A stretch of DNA of 26,383 bases from NCBI GenBank assembly GCA_003427395.1, contig BFEA01000109.1, positions 1,067,467 through 1,093,849 on the forward strand, written 5' to 3'. This stretch comes from Chara braunii (taxonomy: Eukaryota; Streptophyta; Charophyceae; Charales; Characeae). Position numbers and translations under genes: made by a program. Of the stretch, positions 15,276 to 25,173 are shown piece by piece. Each line of letters opens with the position of its first letter. The stretch's first letter is position 1. The notes under the pieces are model-generated. The model was not told the origin of the DNA. It ran no database searches and saw only the letters and a list, made by a program, of their open reading frames with translations.

Positions 15276-18200
15276 CTGCACAACCAACACCGTCCCCAGG
15301 CAGAGAATGACACAAACATACCCATCAACACCTCGAGAAGTTATTTGTCTCCTCTTCCGTGGTAGAACTGGCTTAGCTCAGTTGGTACACCCCTGAACTG
15401 TTAAAAATTAAAATGCAGACCTGAGTTTGAATTCCACCGGAAGCAGATGAGTAAAATTACAACAATTCCCAATTACCTAGCGCCCGTCAGTTCGATGTGA
15501 TATCCCGAGGCCGTCACACTTTATATAGTCAAAGCATCTGCAGGGATGAAGGCCTGTATCCTACCAATGCGGCAACCGTTGTTGAAAGGGTACTCAACCA
15601 CCACCACCACCACCCCCAGCACCGCCACCACCACCATCGCTGCCATAATCACCTTCCACCTCTTCCTTCTCTCTTCCCTCCTCCTCCTCCTCCTCCTCCT
15701 CCTCCACCTCGCGTGCCTCCCCGTCGTCATCAACACATTCATGATCAGATCAGCCGTCACAAAGGCCCTGTCAGAGGAGGCATCCATCATCAGACCGTCC
15801 ATCAAAGATGCCTCTTCGGCACGACAACAGCAAACCACAGACAGGCAACCCATCCAAGCATTCACTCATCCTTGCGAAGAAAAGAGTTCCCAAGTGGGTA
15901 CAAGTAGTGGCCGGAAACACATAGGCAACAACACTACAGTGTTGGACTTGCAATAGAGCAGATGGGACTAGCAATGGAGAGCTAGGTGTAAGCTCCATTG
16001 CGATCTTGACAGAGCAGTAGGGAAGGAGAGAGGCAAAGGTGGATAGGAGTGGGAGAAAGTGGCGACAGCAGCAGCAGCGAAGAAGGCGAGATACCAAGCC
16101 ATAGTAGTGTTGGACTGGATGGTCTTTTGGCCACTTGTTTGTGCCCTCCTAGTGCACATCTCTCACGTCGTATTTCCAGCTAGCTGGCTTTTGAGCCTAC
16201 GCAACTTCTGACATCGTGATTCTGCGAGACTGTGACTCTATGACATGCAATGTCCCTGTGTCTTTGACTATTGGTACTCAAGGCTATGGGCTATACTCGC
16301 AAGCATACGACTTGCAACTGTAGACTGGTATTTCTCACTCGCCTCATCGAATCTCGTACCACTCTACCGTCTTCACCCAAATACAACATCCAGTCATTAT
16401 TGCTGTATCCAGACCCGATGTTGCCCCAAATACAGCTATCATGACAGGACATTGTATTCCGGTGAAGATCGTAGGGATGCACCGACTTACCTCTGGCAGT
16501 TCCCGCTCGGCATCACTCTCTGTTCAGCCGTTGTGAGTTTTGTCATTCTTTTCTCCTTTCCTTTTTCTTTCCCACCTCACTGAGGGGATCGGAAGGCTGC
16601 TATTTTCACTCGCCTGCAAACCCTTCTCGAGAGGCAAGATGCGATCCCATCCAACTCCTGCTGAGTATGCTGTTGTCTACTGCCAGCCATTCAAAATCTC
16701 ACCCCCCCTTCTGTTCACTTCCAACATTACAGCAACTATTCTCTAGTTAGGACATTCTAGGCTCAGTATCAAAAGTCATGGCTTATTAGACATTTGAATC
16801 CAGAGTACACCTTGTTTGAGTTTCATTGTAACAGGTTCTGGTTATTTCACCTTCTCATTCCCTAAACCCTAAACCCTAAACCCTAAGCCCTAAGCCCTTA
16901 CCCTAACCCCTAAGCCCTTACCTTAACCCCTAAGCCCTTGCATTCTGCTGTGAGCACACTGCATCCCCTCAAATGGAACACATGGGTACTTCAAACCAGT
17001 CCACAGACTGGGCTTAAATGCACTCAAATGTAGAGGACAAAGATACAACAGCTGACCCGCGTGTCAGGTCGAACCTTGCCCGCCACTCAACGGCAGACCA
17101 GGTGTCACGAGCACTGAACTATCACTGCGTACAATATACCGTCAGGAGCGGGGGGGACAACAAAATAACAAAACTTCAGAAAAGAGAACACAAGTTTTAA
17201 TTTGAAGCCATGGAAGGGGGGATCAGCAGGGAATGGGCTGTGGAGTCCTCACATCAACAGGATTTATCCCGACGTCGATGACGACTGCTCCCGGCTTCAA
17301 CCAATGACCGCGTACAAGCTCCGGAATGCCAACGGCAGAAATAACAATGTCTGCAGTGCGAGTGATCTCCTCTGGGTTTGGAGTTTGTGAATGCACAATA
17401 GTGACAGTCGCATTAAATCTCTGTTGAAAGACAGAAACAAAACCAGACAGAGCAAAAGCCTTGCACTCAATCTCCCTGTTGAAAGAAGAAAACAAAGCAG
17501 GAGAGGTTCCGAAAGAACAAATGTCGTTTTGAAAATACAACAACCTCCTCAGCATCACAATCTCTTAATCCAAGGAAAGAAGTGGACGAGAAAAGACGCA
17601 AACGGGGAAGAAAAGCCACAACACAATTTCTAGTCTAGCTTTCCAGCCCGGGCACCCCTGCCACCCCAGGTCACCCGGAAGGGCGCTTGGGGCGCCTGGC
17701 CGTGCGACCCCCCCGGCCAGGCCCCCAGGCCCCCACAGTGCCGCCCCCCAAATCGCTTCGAAAAAAAAAATTGGCGCTGTGGGCTGGAGGCCCAGAGGGA
17801 AAAAAAAAATTTGGCGGCCGCCCCAATGTTTTTAAGGATCCAGTAAGCCCCGTTTCGTAGTTTTTTTTTTTCCAGACCTGGGCCGTCGATCTGCGTTGAT
17901 CGATGGCACGGAAGTCCCAAGATTTTGAATTCAAATCTTGGGGACTTACCGTGCGGCCCGCACCCTCCGCCCTGCGCCCCCGCCCTACCCCCCCACACCA
18001 GCTCGTTGTTTCCCCGCCGTTATTGCGTGGTCGTCCGCGCCATCGTTATCTTCACCCTGCCGAGCCGTCGTCGTCATCACCCTGCTGCCCTCCGGCGCGC
18101 CATCGTCATCGCCATACAGCCACGCCATCCTCCTTGCCCCTGGCGAAGACTGCCTGCGCCGTCATCGCCAACTCAGGTCAGTTTTCTTCTTCTTCTTCTT

Positions 18201-20504
18201 CTTCTTCTACTTGTTCTTCTTCATCTCTACTACGTTTTTCTTTGTCGTTTCTTCTTCTATTTGTTCTTATTCTTCATCAGTTCTTTTCTTTCTTCTTCTC
18301 TTTTCTTCTTCTTCTTCTTCTTCTTCTTCTTCTGATCTCCACTTCTTCCTCCCCGTTTCTTCCTCCGCCATAGCGCTTCGTCAACAAATCGTCATTTTTT
18401 TTTGAGGGGAAGGGAATGCTTGATTATGTTTCTGCTCCGTCTGCCATATCCTCCCTCCTCCCTCCATAGACTCCCTCTCCCCTCCTCCTCCATCAGTCTC
18501 CCTTCCCCTTCCTCCTCCCTCCATCAGTCTCCCTTCCCCCTCCTCCTCCCTCCGTAGGCTTGCTCCATAGGCTCCCCTCCCTCCTCCTTCCCTTCTTCGT
18601 CTTGAATGCAGATCCCAGGGCTCGATCCCTAGACCTTACCTTACCTGTGTACATTACCTGTGTACATTACCTGTGTACATTACCTGTGTACATTACCTGT
18701 GTACATTACCTGTGTCGACCCCAGGAGTTGAACCCACGACCTGTGTCTGTTCCCACAGTTGGTAGACTGTCGTAGGGTCTGTAGGTGATAGGGGTTCGAT
18801 CTGTAGACCTGTAGCATAGTGGTCTTACGGAGTTCTAGAAGTCATAGCTGTAGGACCTCTGAAAGGTCAAGGTCGTAGCTGCTACAGTATCCGAAAGGCC
18901 AGAGTGGAAACTTCCGAAAGGTCCTGGTACTGGCCTTTCGGAGCTGCTCACGTTTAGGCTGAGGCAAGTGGGCAAGTGGTGGAGTCTACCCGTGCTGAGT
19001 CAGCGGTCCCAGTCCCAGTCAGTCCTAGTCCAGTCAAGCAAGTACCGTATGGGACTGTGTGCACCACGGGCATGGGAAAGGGCCATACCAACGGGCTACA
19101 GAAGTATAAATCAAGAGGCATCGCCCAGCCATTCATTCATTCCTGCGTGAGCCATGCGGAAGCGCTGCCACAGCGACTTGTGCGAGGTGGTCTGCAGTGA
19201 GCCCGAAGACAAAGTGGGCAAGAAGTGGTAGAAGTGTCGGGTACTCGAGGCCGAGCAGAAGAAGACAAAAAGTTGGCATTTTTAGAGGCCCAGTAGCGGT
19301 AGGCTAGAGATAGGACGGTACCAGTCCAAGTTGCTCGAGTCCAGGGCCTGTACCGACGAATCACAGCTTGCAATGATGTTTCCCTCCGAAAGGGAGGAGG
19401 TACTGGTTGCTGGGAGGCCACGCGGCCTAGGAAGTCACCGCCTAAGAGGCAAGTAGGCCGCTATATGTTCGGGAGGAGCAAGTAGCTCCTCCTCATTTGC
19501 GGTGTGCAAGGACTGGCGACATACTGCTGGAGCCGAGCGCTGGACTTGTAGCGCTGCCTGGAGGAAGGAGAGCAGCTGGGCGCTCAGCCTGGCTATGGCG
19601 ACCTGAGGAGGAGGAAGAAGGGGGCAAATGAGAGAGTGGCGAGGTACCTACCTGGCTATGGTGGACACCATCTTAATCACCTTGATAGGCGCTGCATCTG
19701 GAAGGCCCCAGTTGGGGTAGTGTCGCACCAAGGAAGCTCGAGGCAGAGTCAGGCATGGCGGCCTGATAAGCAGCGACATAGCTGCTTTGTGTTGTCCTTT
19801 GCACAAGCGCGCCGAGCCCTTAGTAGTCCGCCATAGCCTTGCCATGTGAGAGGAGGAAGAAGGGGGAAGCCATGGCTATGGTGGACCGTGCTAGTAGCAA
19901 GAGGGAACTTTGGATATTGATTCTGGTTCATCCACTCATTGTTGTTATTATTATTTGGGAGAAGAATAAGATTGGCGAAGTCAACGAGCAGGAGGAAGGT
20001 GGAGAGAGAAGGGGGATTTGTCATTGGTCTTGCTGGTGTACATCTTCTTCTTCTTCTTCTTCTTTCTCTCTTCTTTGGTCTCTACCTCTTTGCAAGTGCT
20101 TTCATTTCTTTCGCAATTGGGTGGCATTGTCTTTCATTGTGAATTTGCACTTTGGGAGTGACCAGGATCGTAAGACACTGAAAGAAAAGAGGCAGATTAT
20201 AAGGAGACGGTATACGGAGAGTGGAAACACGGAGCAAAGGAAGACAAAGTAATTGCATTTTACAATTCTTTTACTTCATTGCAGTAAGCCTGCTCGGTCA
20301 ATCCTCTGAATATTCAGAGCAATCAATGCTGGCAGGCAGCTCTCAGTTACTTTTTGGACGCTCGTCTGGGTTACCTTGTATATGGGACACTGGACCCGAT
20401 TTCCAGCAGTGATGCTCCCCATCCCCCCCGTGCTAGTAGTGTCTGCTCTTACCAGCACTACCAGCACAGGAGGGTGTGTTGTTAGGAAAAGGGTGTGTGT
20501 GTGT

Positions 20505-20535
<31 letters not shown>

Positions 20536-21230
20536 GGAGGAAGGGAATGTGAAATAAATAAAGATGAGAGCAGAGGGAAGGATAAGAGAAGACTCGGGAG
20601 TTAGCCTTTCCTTGACGACAGAGGGGACACAAATGATAGGGATGAAATGGCTATGATATCCGAGAGCGTAATTACCTGCAGCAGCAAGGCTGCTGGCATG
20701 CCCACAATGTTACTCCTTCCCAGTACCACGGCTCTCTTACCAGCGATCTGAACACCTGAGCGCTGCAAGATTTCGACACAACCCAATGGCGTGCAAGGGA
20801 CGAACATCGGCTCCCTCCTTTGCATTGCCAGTCGCCCAAGGTTTAGCGGATTAAAGCCATCCACGTCCTTATGCTCGCTCACGGAAGCAAGCACTCTCTC
20901 CTCGTTTACATGCTGGGGAAGCGGTAACTGCACGAGCACCCCATGTACTTCTGGATCAGCATTGAATGCCTCAACGACTTTCACTATCTCATCCTCTGAT
21001 GCATCCTCCGGCAAGTGCTTGCCATACGACTTGATCCCAACTTCAGCACAGGCCTTCTTTTTGCTACGGACATAGGTCTCAGAGTCCTTGCGTGTCCCCA
21101 CAAGGACAACAGCTAACCCTGGAACCTTTCCAATTCCATCACGCATGCGAGCCACTTCTGCCGCGACCTCCGTCTTGATCTGTGCGGCAATCGCTTTCCC
21201 GTCCAAAATGGTTGCAAATTCATCTGTCAT
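15099..21230 (-). CDS. FOLD: Methylene-THF dehydrogenase / methenyl-THF cyclohydrolase (FolD), three exons
   Basis: This bifunctional C1-folate enzyme oxidises 5,10-methylene-THF to 5,10-methenyl-THF with NADP+ and hydrolyses the product to 10-formyl-THF, supplying purine and formyl-Met synthesis. The join of 20676-21230, 17253-17420 and 15099-15275 gives 185+56+58 = 299 residues, normal for the family. Visible family motifs are Y53-x3-K57 with the catalytic Lys, [10 protein letters not shown] (96-105), KDVDGF (121-126), PCTPLG (145-150), the nucleotide-binding GRSNIVGMP (171-179), VVIDVGIN (231-238) and [10 protein letters not shown] (269-278). All splice sites are GT/AG and both introns are phase 0. 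The ATG at 21230 is the first after an in-frame TGA at 21258-21260. The N-terminus is short and acidic, with no transit-peptide character, suggesting a cytosolic form. No damage was seen, so it is probably functional. Confidence 0.95.
15368..15443 (+). pseudogene. tRNA-Asn-like sequence (tRNA pseudogene or SINE head)
   Basis: TAGCTCAGTTGG (15374-15385) matches a tRNA A box and D arm. CTGTTAA (near 15406) matches the tRNA-Asn anticodon loop with anticodon GTT. GAGTTTGAATTCC (15424-15436) resembles the B box. The anticodon stem has an A/T-rich insertion and the T stem does not pair well, so it is not a working tRNA. It lies on the plus strand inside FOLD intron 2, antisense to the gene. A tRNA-derived SINE is possible, but no body or tail was defined. 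Confidence 0.6.
15540..15830 (-). repeat. Dispersed coding-like repeat R2, copy 2 (inverted)
   Basis: The minus-strand frame (15521-15865) contains [11 protein letters not shown] and [13 protein letters not shown], matching copy 1 at 10513-11310. The middle is replaced by GAG/GGT trinucleotide arrays. It sits within FOLD intron 2 in the same transcriptional sense as FOLD. Confidence 0.5.
16860..16940. repeat. Interstitial plant-type telomeric repeat (CCCTAAA)n
   Basis: Three perfect CCCTAAA units start at 16860, 16867 and 16874. They are followed by CCCTAAG units (16881, 16888) and then diverged CCCTTAC/CCCTAAC/CCCTAAG variants to about 16940. The Arabidopsis-type unit supports a green-lineage host. 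The block lies inside FOLD intron 2, so it is not a chromosome end. Confidence 0.9.
17253..17420 (-). CDS. FOLD: FOLD exon 2 (residues 186-241)
   Basis: The acceptor TTTCAACAG precedes AGA-TTT-AAT at 17420, and the donor GTGAGG follows GAT at 17253. Exactly 56 codons cover [19 protein letters not shown] and [12 protein letters not shown], the middle of the NADP-binding domain. Confidence 0.95.
17640..18000. repeat. GC-rich segment with A/T homopolymers
   Basis: The segment has CCCGGGCACCCCTGCC-like and CCCCCCGGCCAGGCCCCCAG-like blocks separated by A9-10 and T10 runs. A perfect inverted pair, CCAAGATTTGAAT (17928-17940 read on minus) and CCCAAGATTTTGAATTC (plus), flanks the centre GAATTC near 17929-17934. 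It resembles in composition the GC clusters near 24000 and 26330. Confidence 0.4.
18643..18720. repeat. 13-bp minisatellite
   Basis: Five perfect head-to-tail copies of ACCTGTGTACATT start at 18643, 18656, 18669, 18682 and 18695. They are followed by a partial copy ACCTGTGT at 18708. Confidence 0.97.
18752..18804 (+). other. tRNA A/B-box-like pair (SINE-like)
   Basis: CACAGTTGGTAGACTG (18755-18770) resembles a tRNA A box and GGTTCGATCTG (18793-18803) a B box, about 35 bases apart. A reversed B-box-like sequence (GAGTTGAACCCACGAC, 18725-18740) lies just upstream. This may be a tRNA-derived repeat; no cloverleaf can be folded with confidence. Confidence 0.3.
18913..18942. repeat. Short inverted repeat
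   Basis: TCCGAAAGG and CCTTTCGGA form a perfect 9-bp stem, extendable by two pairs. CCGAAAGG recurs at 18890 and 19386, so it is a local repeated motif. Confidence 0.8.
19105..19231 (+). repeat. TATA box plus conserved 25-codon mini-ORF (LTR-like fragment?)
   Basis: TATAAA (19105-19110) precedes an ATG at 19154 by 44 bases. The frame [20 protein letters not shown] then VGKKW ends at TAG 19229-19231. From about 19130 to 19222 the DNA matches the minus strand of the foldback element (7692-7587), including the upstream CATTCATTC and TGCGT-AGCCATG. It is therefore another copy of the same repeat. A TATA box followed by a short leader and ORF is the layout of an LTR or a promoter-bearing repeat. 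It lies within FOLD intron 1, antisense. Confidence 0.45.
20676..21230 (-). CDS. FOLD: FOLD exon 1 (residues 1-185)
   Basis: It runs from ATG to CTG-CTG-CTG-CAG, followed by the donor GTAATT (20675-20670). Reading past the donor gives 24 non-family residues before a stop, which confirms the splice. It carries the folate-binding N-terminal domain and the start of the Rossmann fold. Confidence 0.95.
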
Positions 21231-21300
21231 AACAAGGCAGGGAGAGTCCTTCAGATTTCATAGATGTCTTAATCTCAAACGGTTGACGATATATATGCAG
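21231..21300 (-). promoter_or_regulatory. FOLD: FOLD 5' flank with TATA-like tract
   Basis: The alternating ATATATAT at 21289-21296 lies about 60 bp upstream of the start codon and could act as a TATA element. A pyrimidine-rich stretch ending GACAG overlaps the start codon region and would also fit a splice acceptor, so an upstream leader exon cannot be excluded. No transcription start can be fixed from sequence. Confidence 0.25.
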
Positions 21301-22064
21301 AGAAATACATACCAGGGTAACCGCCAGAATAGTCCGAGAAAAAAAGACGGTCACAAATTAGAGAAAAAGCGAGCGAATAAGAGTCGTTAACGTGAGACGC
21401 TACTTCGGTGCTTCACCACCAATCATCGCATCGCCCTTCTCTCTCTTGTTTATTCTTAAAACAATCGCCACAGCAACAACCCCTTTTTCAGCTGTGTTCT
21501 AAACAAACATCGCATCAACCCCCTCCACCCCGTATGCATAGATAATTAGAAAAAACATCGCTGAATTTCCTTTTCGATGTGAATAATCTTGGAGTTATTG
21601 TTGACTTTGTCATATTTTTGCTGCACATTTGACTGGTGCAACGCTCGACAGGTTTCTGTAGTTGAGTACTAGGCGACTACACACCCATCTGCCTTTTGAC
21701 ACACTTCCACACCATATTTCGTCTCATGTGTGTTTCCGTGTGCGCATTGTCCGATCCCTGCCTTCATGTCAACCGATTCAATTCCTGTTTTTTGTCTAAA
21801 CAGGTCCGGGTGAACTGGTGGTTTAAACCACTAGTACACGGCCCCAGCTTTGCAGAAAGTTTTTGTCGCCACAAGCAAAACCGGAGGGGCCCGCGGCCCT
21901 TCGCGCCGTTGAAAATAAAAAAACGTCGGTAGCCTCCTAAGTGGTGCAGGTTTCATGCTGACCCCACAGGCTGATGTGCAGTGTACTGGTGCTTTAAGCT
22001 GGTCTTATGTGTGCATTGTCCACAAGTGGTTAACGGGGACCCCCACTTTCAGCTCTCCTGACTA
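21301..22064. other. Region upstream of FOLD, no gene recognised
   Basis: It contains a near-perfect 22-bp palindrome, ACTGGTGGTTTAAACCACTA plus GT, at 21814-21835. A related motif, ACTGGTGCTTTAAGCTGGT, lies near 21984. No protein domain was recognised in the frame at 21696-21932. Confidence 0.4.
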
Positions 22065-22700
22065 ATGGGTCCAAAACTGAAATTAGGGTTTGGGGCTAGG
22101 CTACCAGAGTGGCCTGGGGTCACTTGCCCGGCCGGGCCACAAAAAATAAACAAAATAAAAATAAAAACATTATTTTTAAATTTTAATTTTTATTCTAATT
22201 TTGGTGAAGAATTTCGATGTGACCCTGAGGCAAACGTTGTTCAGTTTATTTTTCTGCACTGCAGAGCATAGTTTTTTTTTCGGATTTTTTTGGATTTTTT
22301 TTTTCCCCTTTGGCTGGGACCTTCCCTGGTCCTTGCACGGGCTGGCCACCCAGGACCCGGTCGGCCCGGCCGGTAGCCTAGTTTTTAACTTTATTTTTTA
22401 TTTTAAATTTGGCAAAAAAATTGATGTGACCCTGAGGGAAAGGTTGTTCAGTTTATTTTTATGCATAACATAGTGTTTTTCCAGAGGGTTTCTCCTTCCC
22501 CCCCCCCTGTGCTAGGACAAAGCCTGGTCCTTGCACGGCCGGGCCATCCGAGAAAATAGGGTGACCTGGGCAGCCCAGCTGGTAACCCAGGTTTGGGGGT
22601 CAAATTTTAGGTTTTTTTTACTTTTTTTTTTTTTTTTTTGCCTGTTTTTGTTTTGGTTTAAGGTTACTGTGTGCCAAATTTGGTATAATTTGGGCCATTT
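22065..22700 (+). repeat. ~200-207-bp tandem repeat, about three units (dispersed family)
   Basis: Each unit has a T/A-rich stretch, a GATGTGACCCTGAGG core, TTGTTCAGTTTATTTTT, a T run, and a GC-rich block with GGTCCTTGCACGG. The cores lie at 22216 and 22423 (207 bp apart). GGTCCTTGCACGG lies at 22328 and 22528 (200 bp apart). Inverted copies of the core lie at 2200-2285 and 24149-24230. The units have no coding frame in common. Confidence 0.7.
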
Positions 22701-22730
22701 GCATGGGTCCTGAAGACCATCTCACGCAAG

Positions 22731-23817
22731 TGTGTACATGTCACGCATCATCCTTGCACACAATGATCACGAGTCTCACACATTAGACAAAGATAGATGA
22801 GAAGAGAACCGAGTTGCACAACTTATATTATCAAAAATATGGTTACAAAGAGTTTCATAGTTCCCCAAGTCCAGCGCTCATCAGCGCAACGCAAATCCAG
22901 CATCAACTCATCACTGTGACTTTCATACATTAGCACTACTTCTGCAGATTGTATCCTGGTCATCAATGTGGTCACTACACATCAGCGCCACCTCTGCAGC
23001 TCATACCCATCTCAGGTGAGTATCCCTCATAGCTGAACCTTGATGGAACACTCTCCCTGTCTCAGTCCCTTCCTCCTACGATGCATACACACTCTTCACT
23101 CACAAGGATCTACTCTGAATGCTACTCATAGCTAACTACTAACCCTCTATGTCTATACTAACTCGCTGGGCANCTATGGCTGCATCCCTTCCAGCGCACA
23201 GTCTTCTTCCTCCCTCTTAGCGCATCTTCATCCTCCAGCGCTGCTCCTACTGACTGGCGCACAAGTGCTTCAGCACTTCCATGCGTAGAATGCCAGTGGA
23301 TATCTGGCGAGGAATGAGGCTGGCTGCTTCCTTTATAGTGCTGGCCTCTCCTCGCTGGGTCTGCATTTGGCTGCTTCAGGCCTCCTTCTGTCCCAGACCC
23401 TGCATTGTATGTGTCCCAGTACAGTCCCAATGAAGTCAACTGCTGCTGAGGCCTCTCGGCCTGGATTTGGACTTTGGATGTCTGGATCTGGACTGTCCCC
23501 TCGACTTAGACCAGAACTGGGACTTTACCTATTGACTTACTCTCGGACAGGCACAATTTTAGACGAACAGACACATTCACTGCCTGAACAGACACTCTCA
23601 TTGTGTGAATAGACACTCTCTTTTGTTACGAACAGACATACTGACTGCACGTACAGACACACTCTTATCTGAACAGACATGACATATGCATCTCATGGCG
23701 AACAGGTATGTTCTGCTGCAGTGACCTTTGCTTTAGTTTAGGATGTGCCCTTTGCTAGAGAACTTGACCTTTGACCTGCTTTCATGTTTCTGGGTCCTGG
23801 CGAGATACCCCTTCACA
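22731..23817 (-). mobile_element. LTR-like segment (possible solo LTR)
   Basis: On the minus strand this begins TGTGAAGGGG (23817) and ends ..GTACACA (22731), so it has TGTG...CACA ends and a length near 1.09 kb. A TATAAAG box lies at 23331-23337 (minus), and a downstream sequence without long frames could be the leader. No matching target-site duplication is seen (GCAAG versus ATGCT) and no tRNA-primer site follows, so the boundaries and identity remain tentative. A single N lies at 23173. Confidence 0.35.
23555..23712. repeat. ~21-bp degenerate minisatellite (GAACAGACA)
   Basis: About six units share YGAAYAGACACWCTC or a variant: GAACAGACACATTCACTG, GAACAGACACTCTCATTG, GAATAGACACTCTC, GAACAGACATACTGACTG, TACAGACACACTC and GAACAGACATGACAT. 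It lies inside the LTR-like segment. Confidence 0.6.
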
Positions 23818-23954
23818 ATGCTTTACTTTTACAAGGCCTGTAGCAGGTAAAGGCCCTTTTACATTGGAATTTCCTCTGATAAGATTTCTGAAATTCGAAC
23901 GTTGACGTAATTTCATGAAAGTGCACTTTTGACTTGCTGTTTTATAGTTTTTTT

Positions 23955-24070
23955 TTGTTTTTATCTAGGCTGTTTTTCTGGGCGCCCGGGCACCCAACTT
24001 GTGCCCGGATACACGCCCGGGTGCCCGGTCGGGCATGACCCCCGGGCAGGGTTCCAGGTAGCCCCAGCGC

Positions 24071-24101
<31 letters not shown>

Positions 24102-24230
24102 AAAATTCCAGAAAAAAAAATATGTTGTGTAGAATTGCAATACAAACAGCTTTTGGCTGAGGGTCACGACAGAACTCCTCACCGAATCGGAGATAAAAAA
24201 TAAAACAACAAAATCACACTAAGACACCCC
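23955..24230 (-). repeat. Inverted copy of the GTGACCCTnAG repeat family
   Basis: On the minus strand the order is AT-rich DNA, CTCCGATTCGGTGAGGAGTT, CGTGACCCTCAGCCAAAAG, a short spacer, T runs, a GC-rich block with many CCCGGG-type motifs (24060-23985), and AGCCTAG. This is the same order as the tandem units at 22065-22700. The part from 24149 to 24230 also matches 2200-2285. Confidence 0.6.
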
Positions 24231-25173
24231 CCTTTAAACCCCCTTAGCCTCCGTTAACCGCCTCCCGCATTGTCCGATCTACGCATCTGGACAGTGTCTA
24301 GAGCCCGCAAACGGCTGTAGTTCACAAAGGCAAACAACCAACAGCGCACTGACCAGCTTAAGAGAAGTGGAAGTGGAGGGAAGAACGACAGGATAAGAGC
24401 CTCCTTTACGAGGTATAAGGAAAAGAGGGTGTCTGGAACTCATCGAAGACTAGGAGCTGCTGAAGGAAGCAGAACGGACTTCAACTAACGACATAATCGA
24501 GAGTGAAATCAAAGCAGTTGCATAAAATATTAAAATCCCAAGCACGGTGGAGGCCATCCCAGACATACTGAGGAGACGTCTATATTGACAACCACAGGTG
24601 AAGATGAATTATTCAAGGAAGAGGGGGGGGGGGGGCACTTAGTGGCCAGCCAACATAAATGGAGGCAATGGCATAAGCCAGAGACGGGCGGACACAACAA
24701 CCCCATTCCGCTGGCAGACCAGAGGTTAACAGAGAGCATGGAATTCTGCAGTAATCCCTCCGAGGAGAAGTAATCCTGTCACTGTCACTGGTATTGTTTC
24801 CCGACTCCCCACAGGAAAAGAAACCAGAAGAGAATGAAGCCATGACATGGGTCGGGTGTGGCAAATGAGAAGTAGGAGTTTGCAAGCTCTGTCAGTCTCT
24901 GGCCCTGGTAATTGAGGATGCGGGGGCAGCAGTTAGGACACGGGGGGGGCAGGACGGGCCAGACTTCAGGTGGGACAGACTTCAGGTGGGACAAGGAGCA
25001 AAAACAGCGGAATGCGGGCTGGAGCACATGAAGAACGGGTGGGAAGGGAAGAGGAGAAAGACGAGCCAATGAGAACGATTGATATCCAGGAAGAGGCAGT
25101 CTTAAGGTTGGATGAGTGTGGACCACGTGAGGAATAAGCTCAGGTATTGCCACAAGCTAGAGGAGAATTATGA
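24231..25173. other. No confident gene; possible decayed frame
   Basis: On the plus strand, 24350-24620 reads as one frame broken by about five stops. It contains acidic/basic helical stretches such as LLKEAERTSTNDIIESEIKA and VEAIPDILRRRLY. This looks like an old coding remnant of unknown family. The frame at 24585-24773 is short and unrecognised. Confidence 0.35.

Larger units (their letters stand above)
15276..17252 (-). other. FOLD: FOLD intron 2 (1,977 bp, phase 0)
   Basis: GTGAGG...GTGCAG boundaries. The intron holds a tRNA-Asn-like sequence, inverted repeat copy R2, a telomere-like block, and otherwise unrecognised sequence. Frames inside it (for example 16245-16583) show no known domain. 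Confidence 0.9.
17421..20675 (-). other. FOLD: FOLD intron 1 (3,255 bp, phase 0)
   Basis: GTAATT...CAACAG boundaries. The contents are a GC-rich/T-rich repeat (17640-18000), CTT arrays (18185-18208, 18303-18333, 20041-20063), a 13-bp minisatellite, a tRNA-box-like stretch, a TATA plus mini-ORF repeat, a short direct repeat (GAGGAGGAAGAAGGGG then GGCTATGGTGGA, near 19604 and 19850), and a 30-base G run (20505-20534). Confidence 0.9.

Noticed and set aside
15521-15865. 114-codon minus-strand frame as an independent gene
   Set aside because: Most of it is GAG/GGT array. Only the two ends match repeat R2, and it lies inside a FOLD intron.
16860-16940. True chromosome end
   Set aside because: The block is short, degenerate, and lies between two exons of an intact gene.
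17903-18405. Frames of more than 130 codons rich in Ser, Phe or Leu
   Set aside because: They are produced by CTT arrays inside FOLD intron 1.
20276-20632. MCPLCRQG at the start of a minus-strand frame, resembling a RING end
   Set aside because: It lies in FOLD intron 1 just past the donor. No other zinc ligands at RING spacing surround it, and the rest of the frame is low-complexity, so chance is the better explanation.
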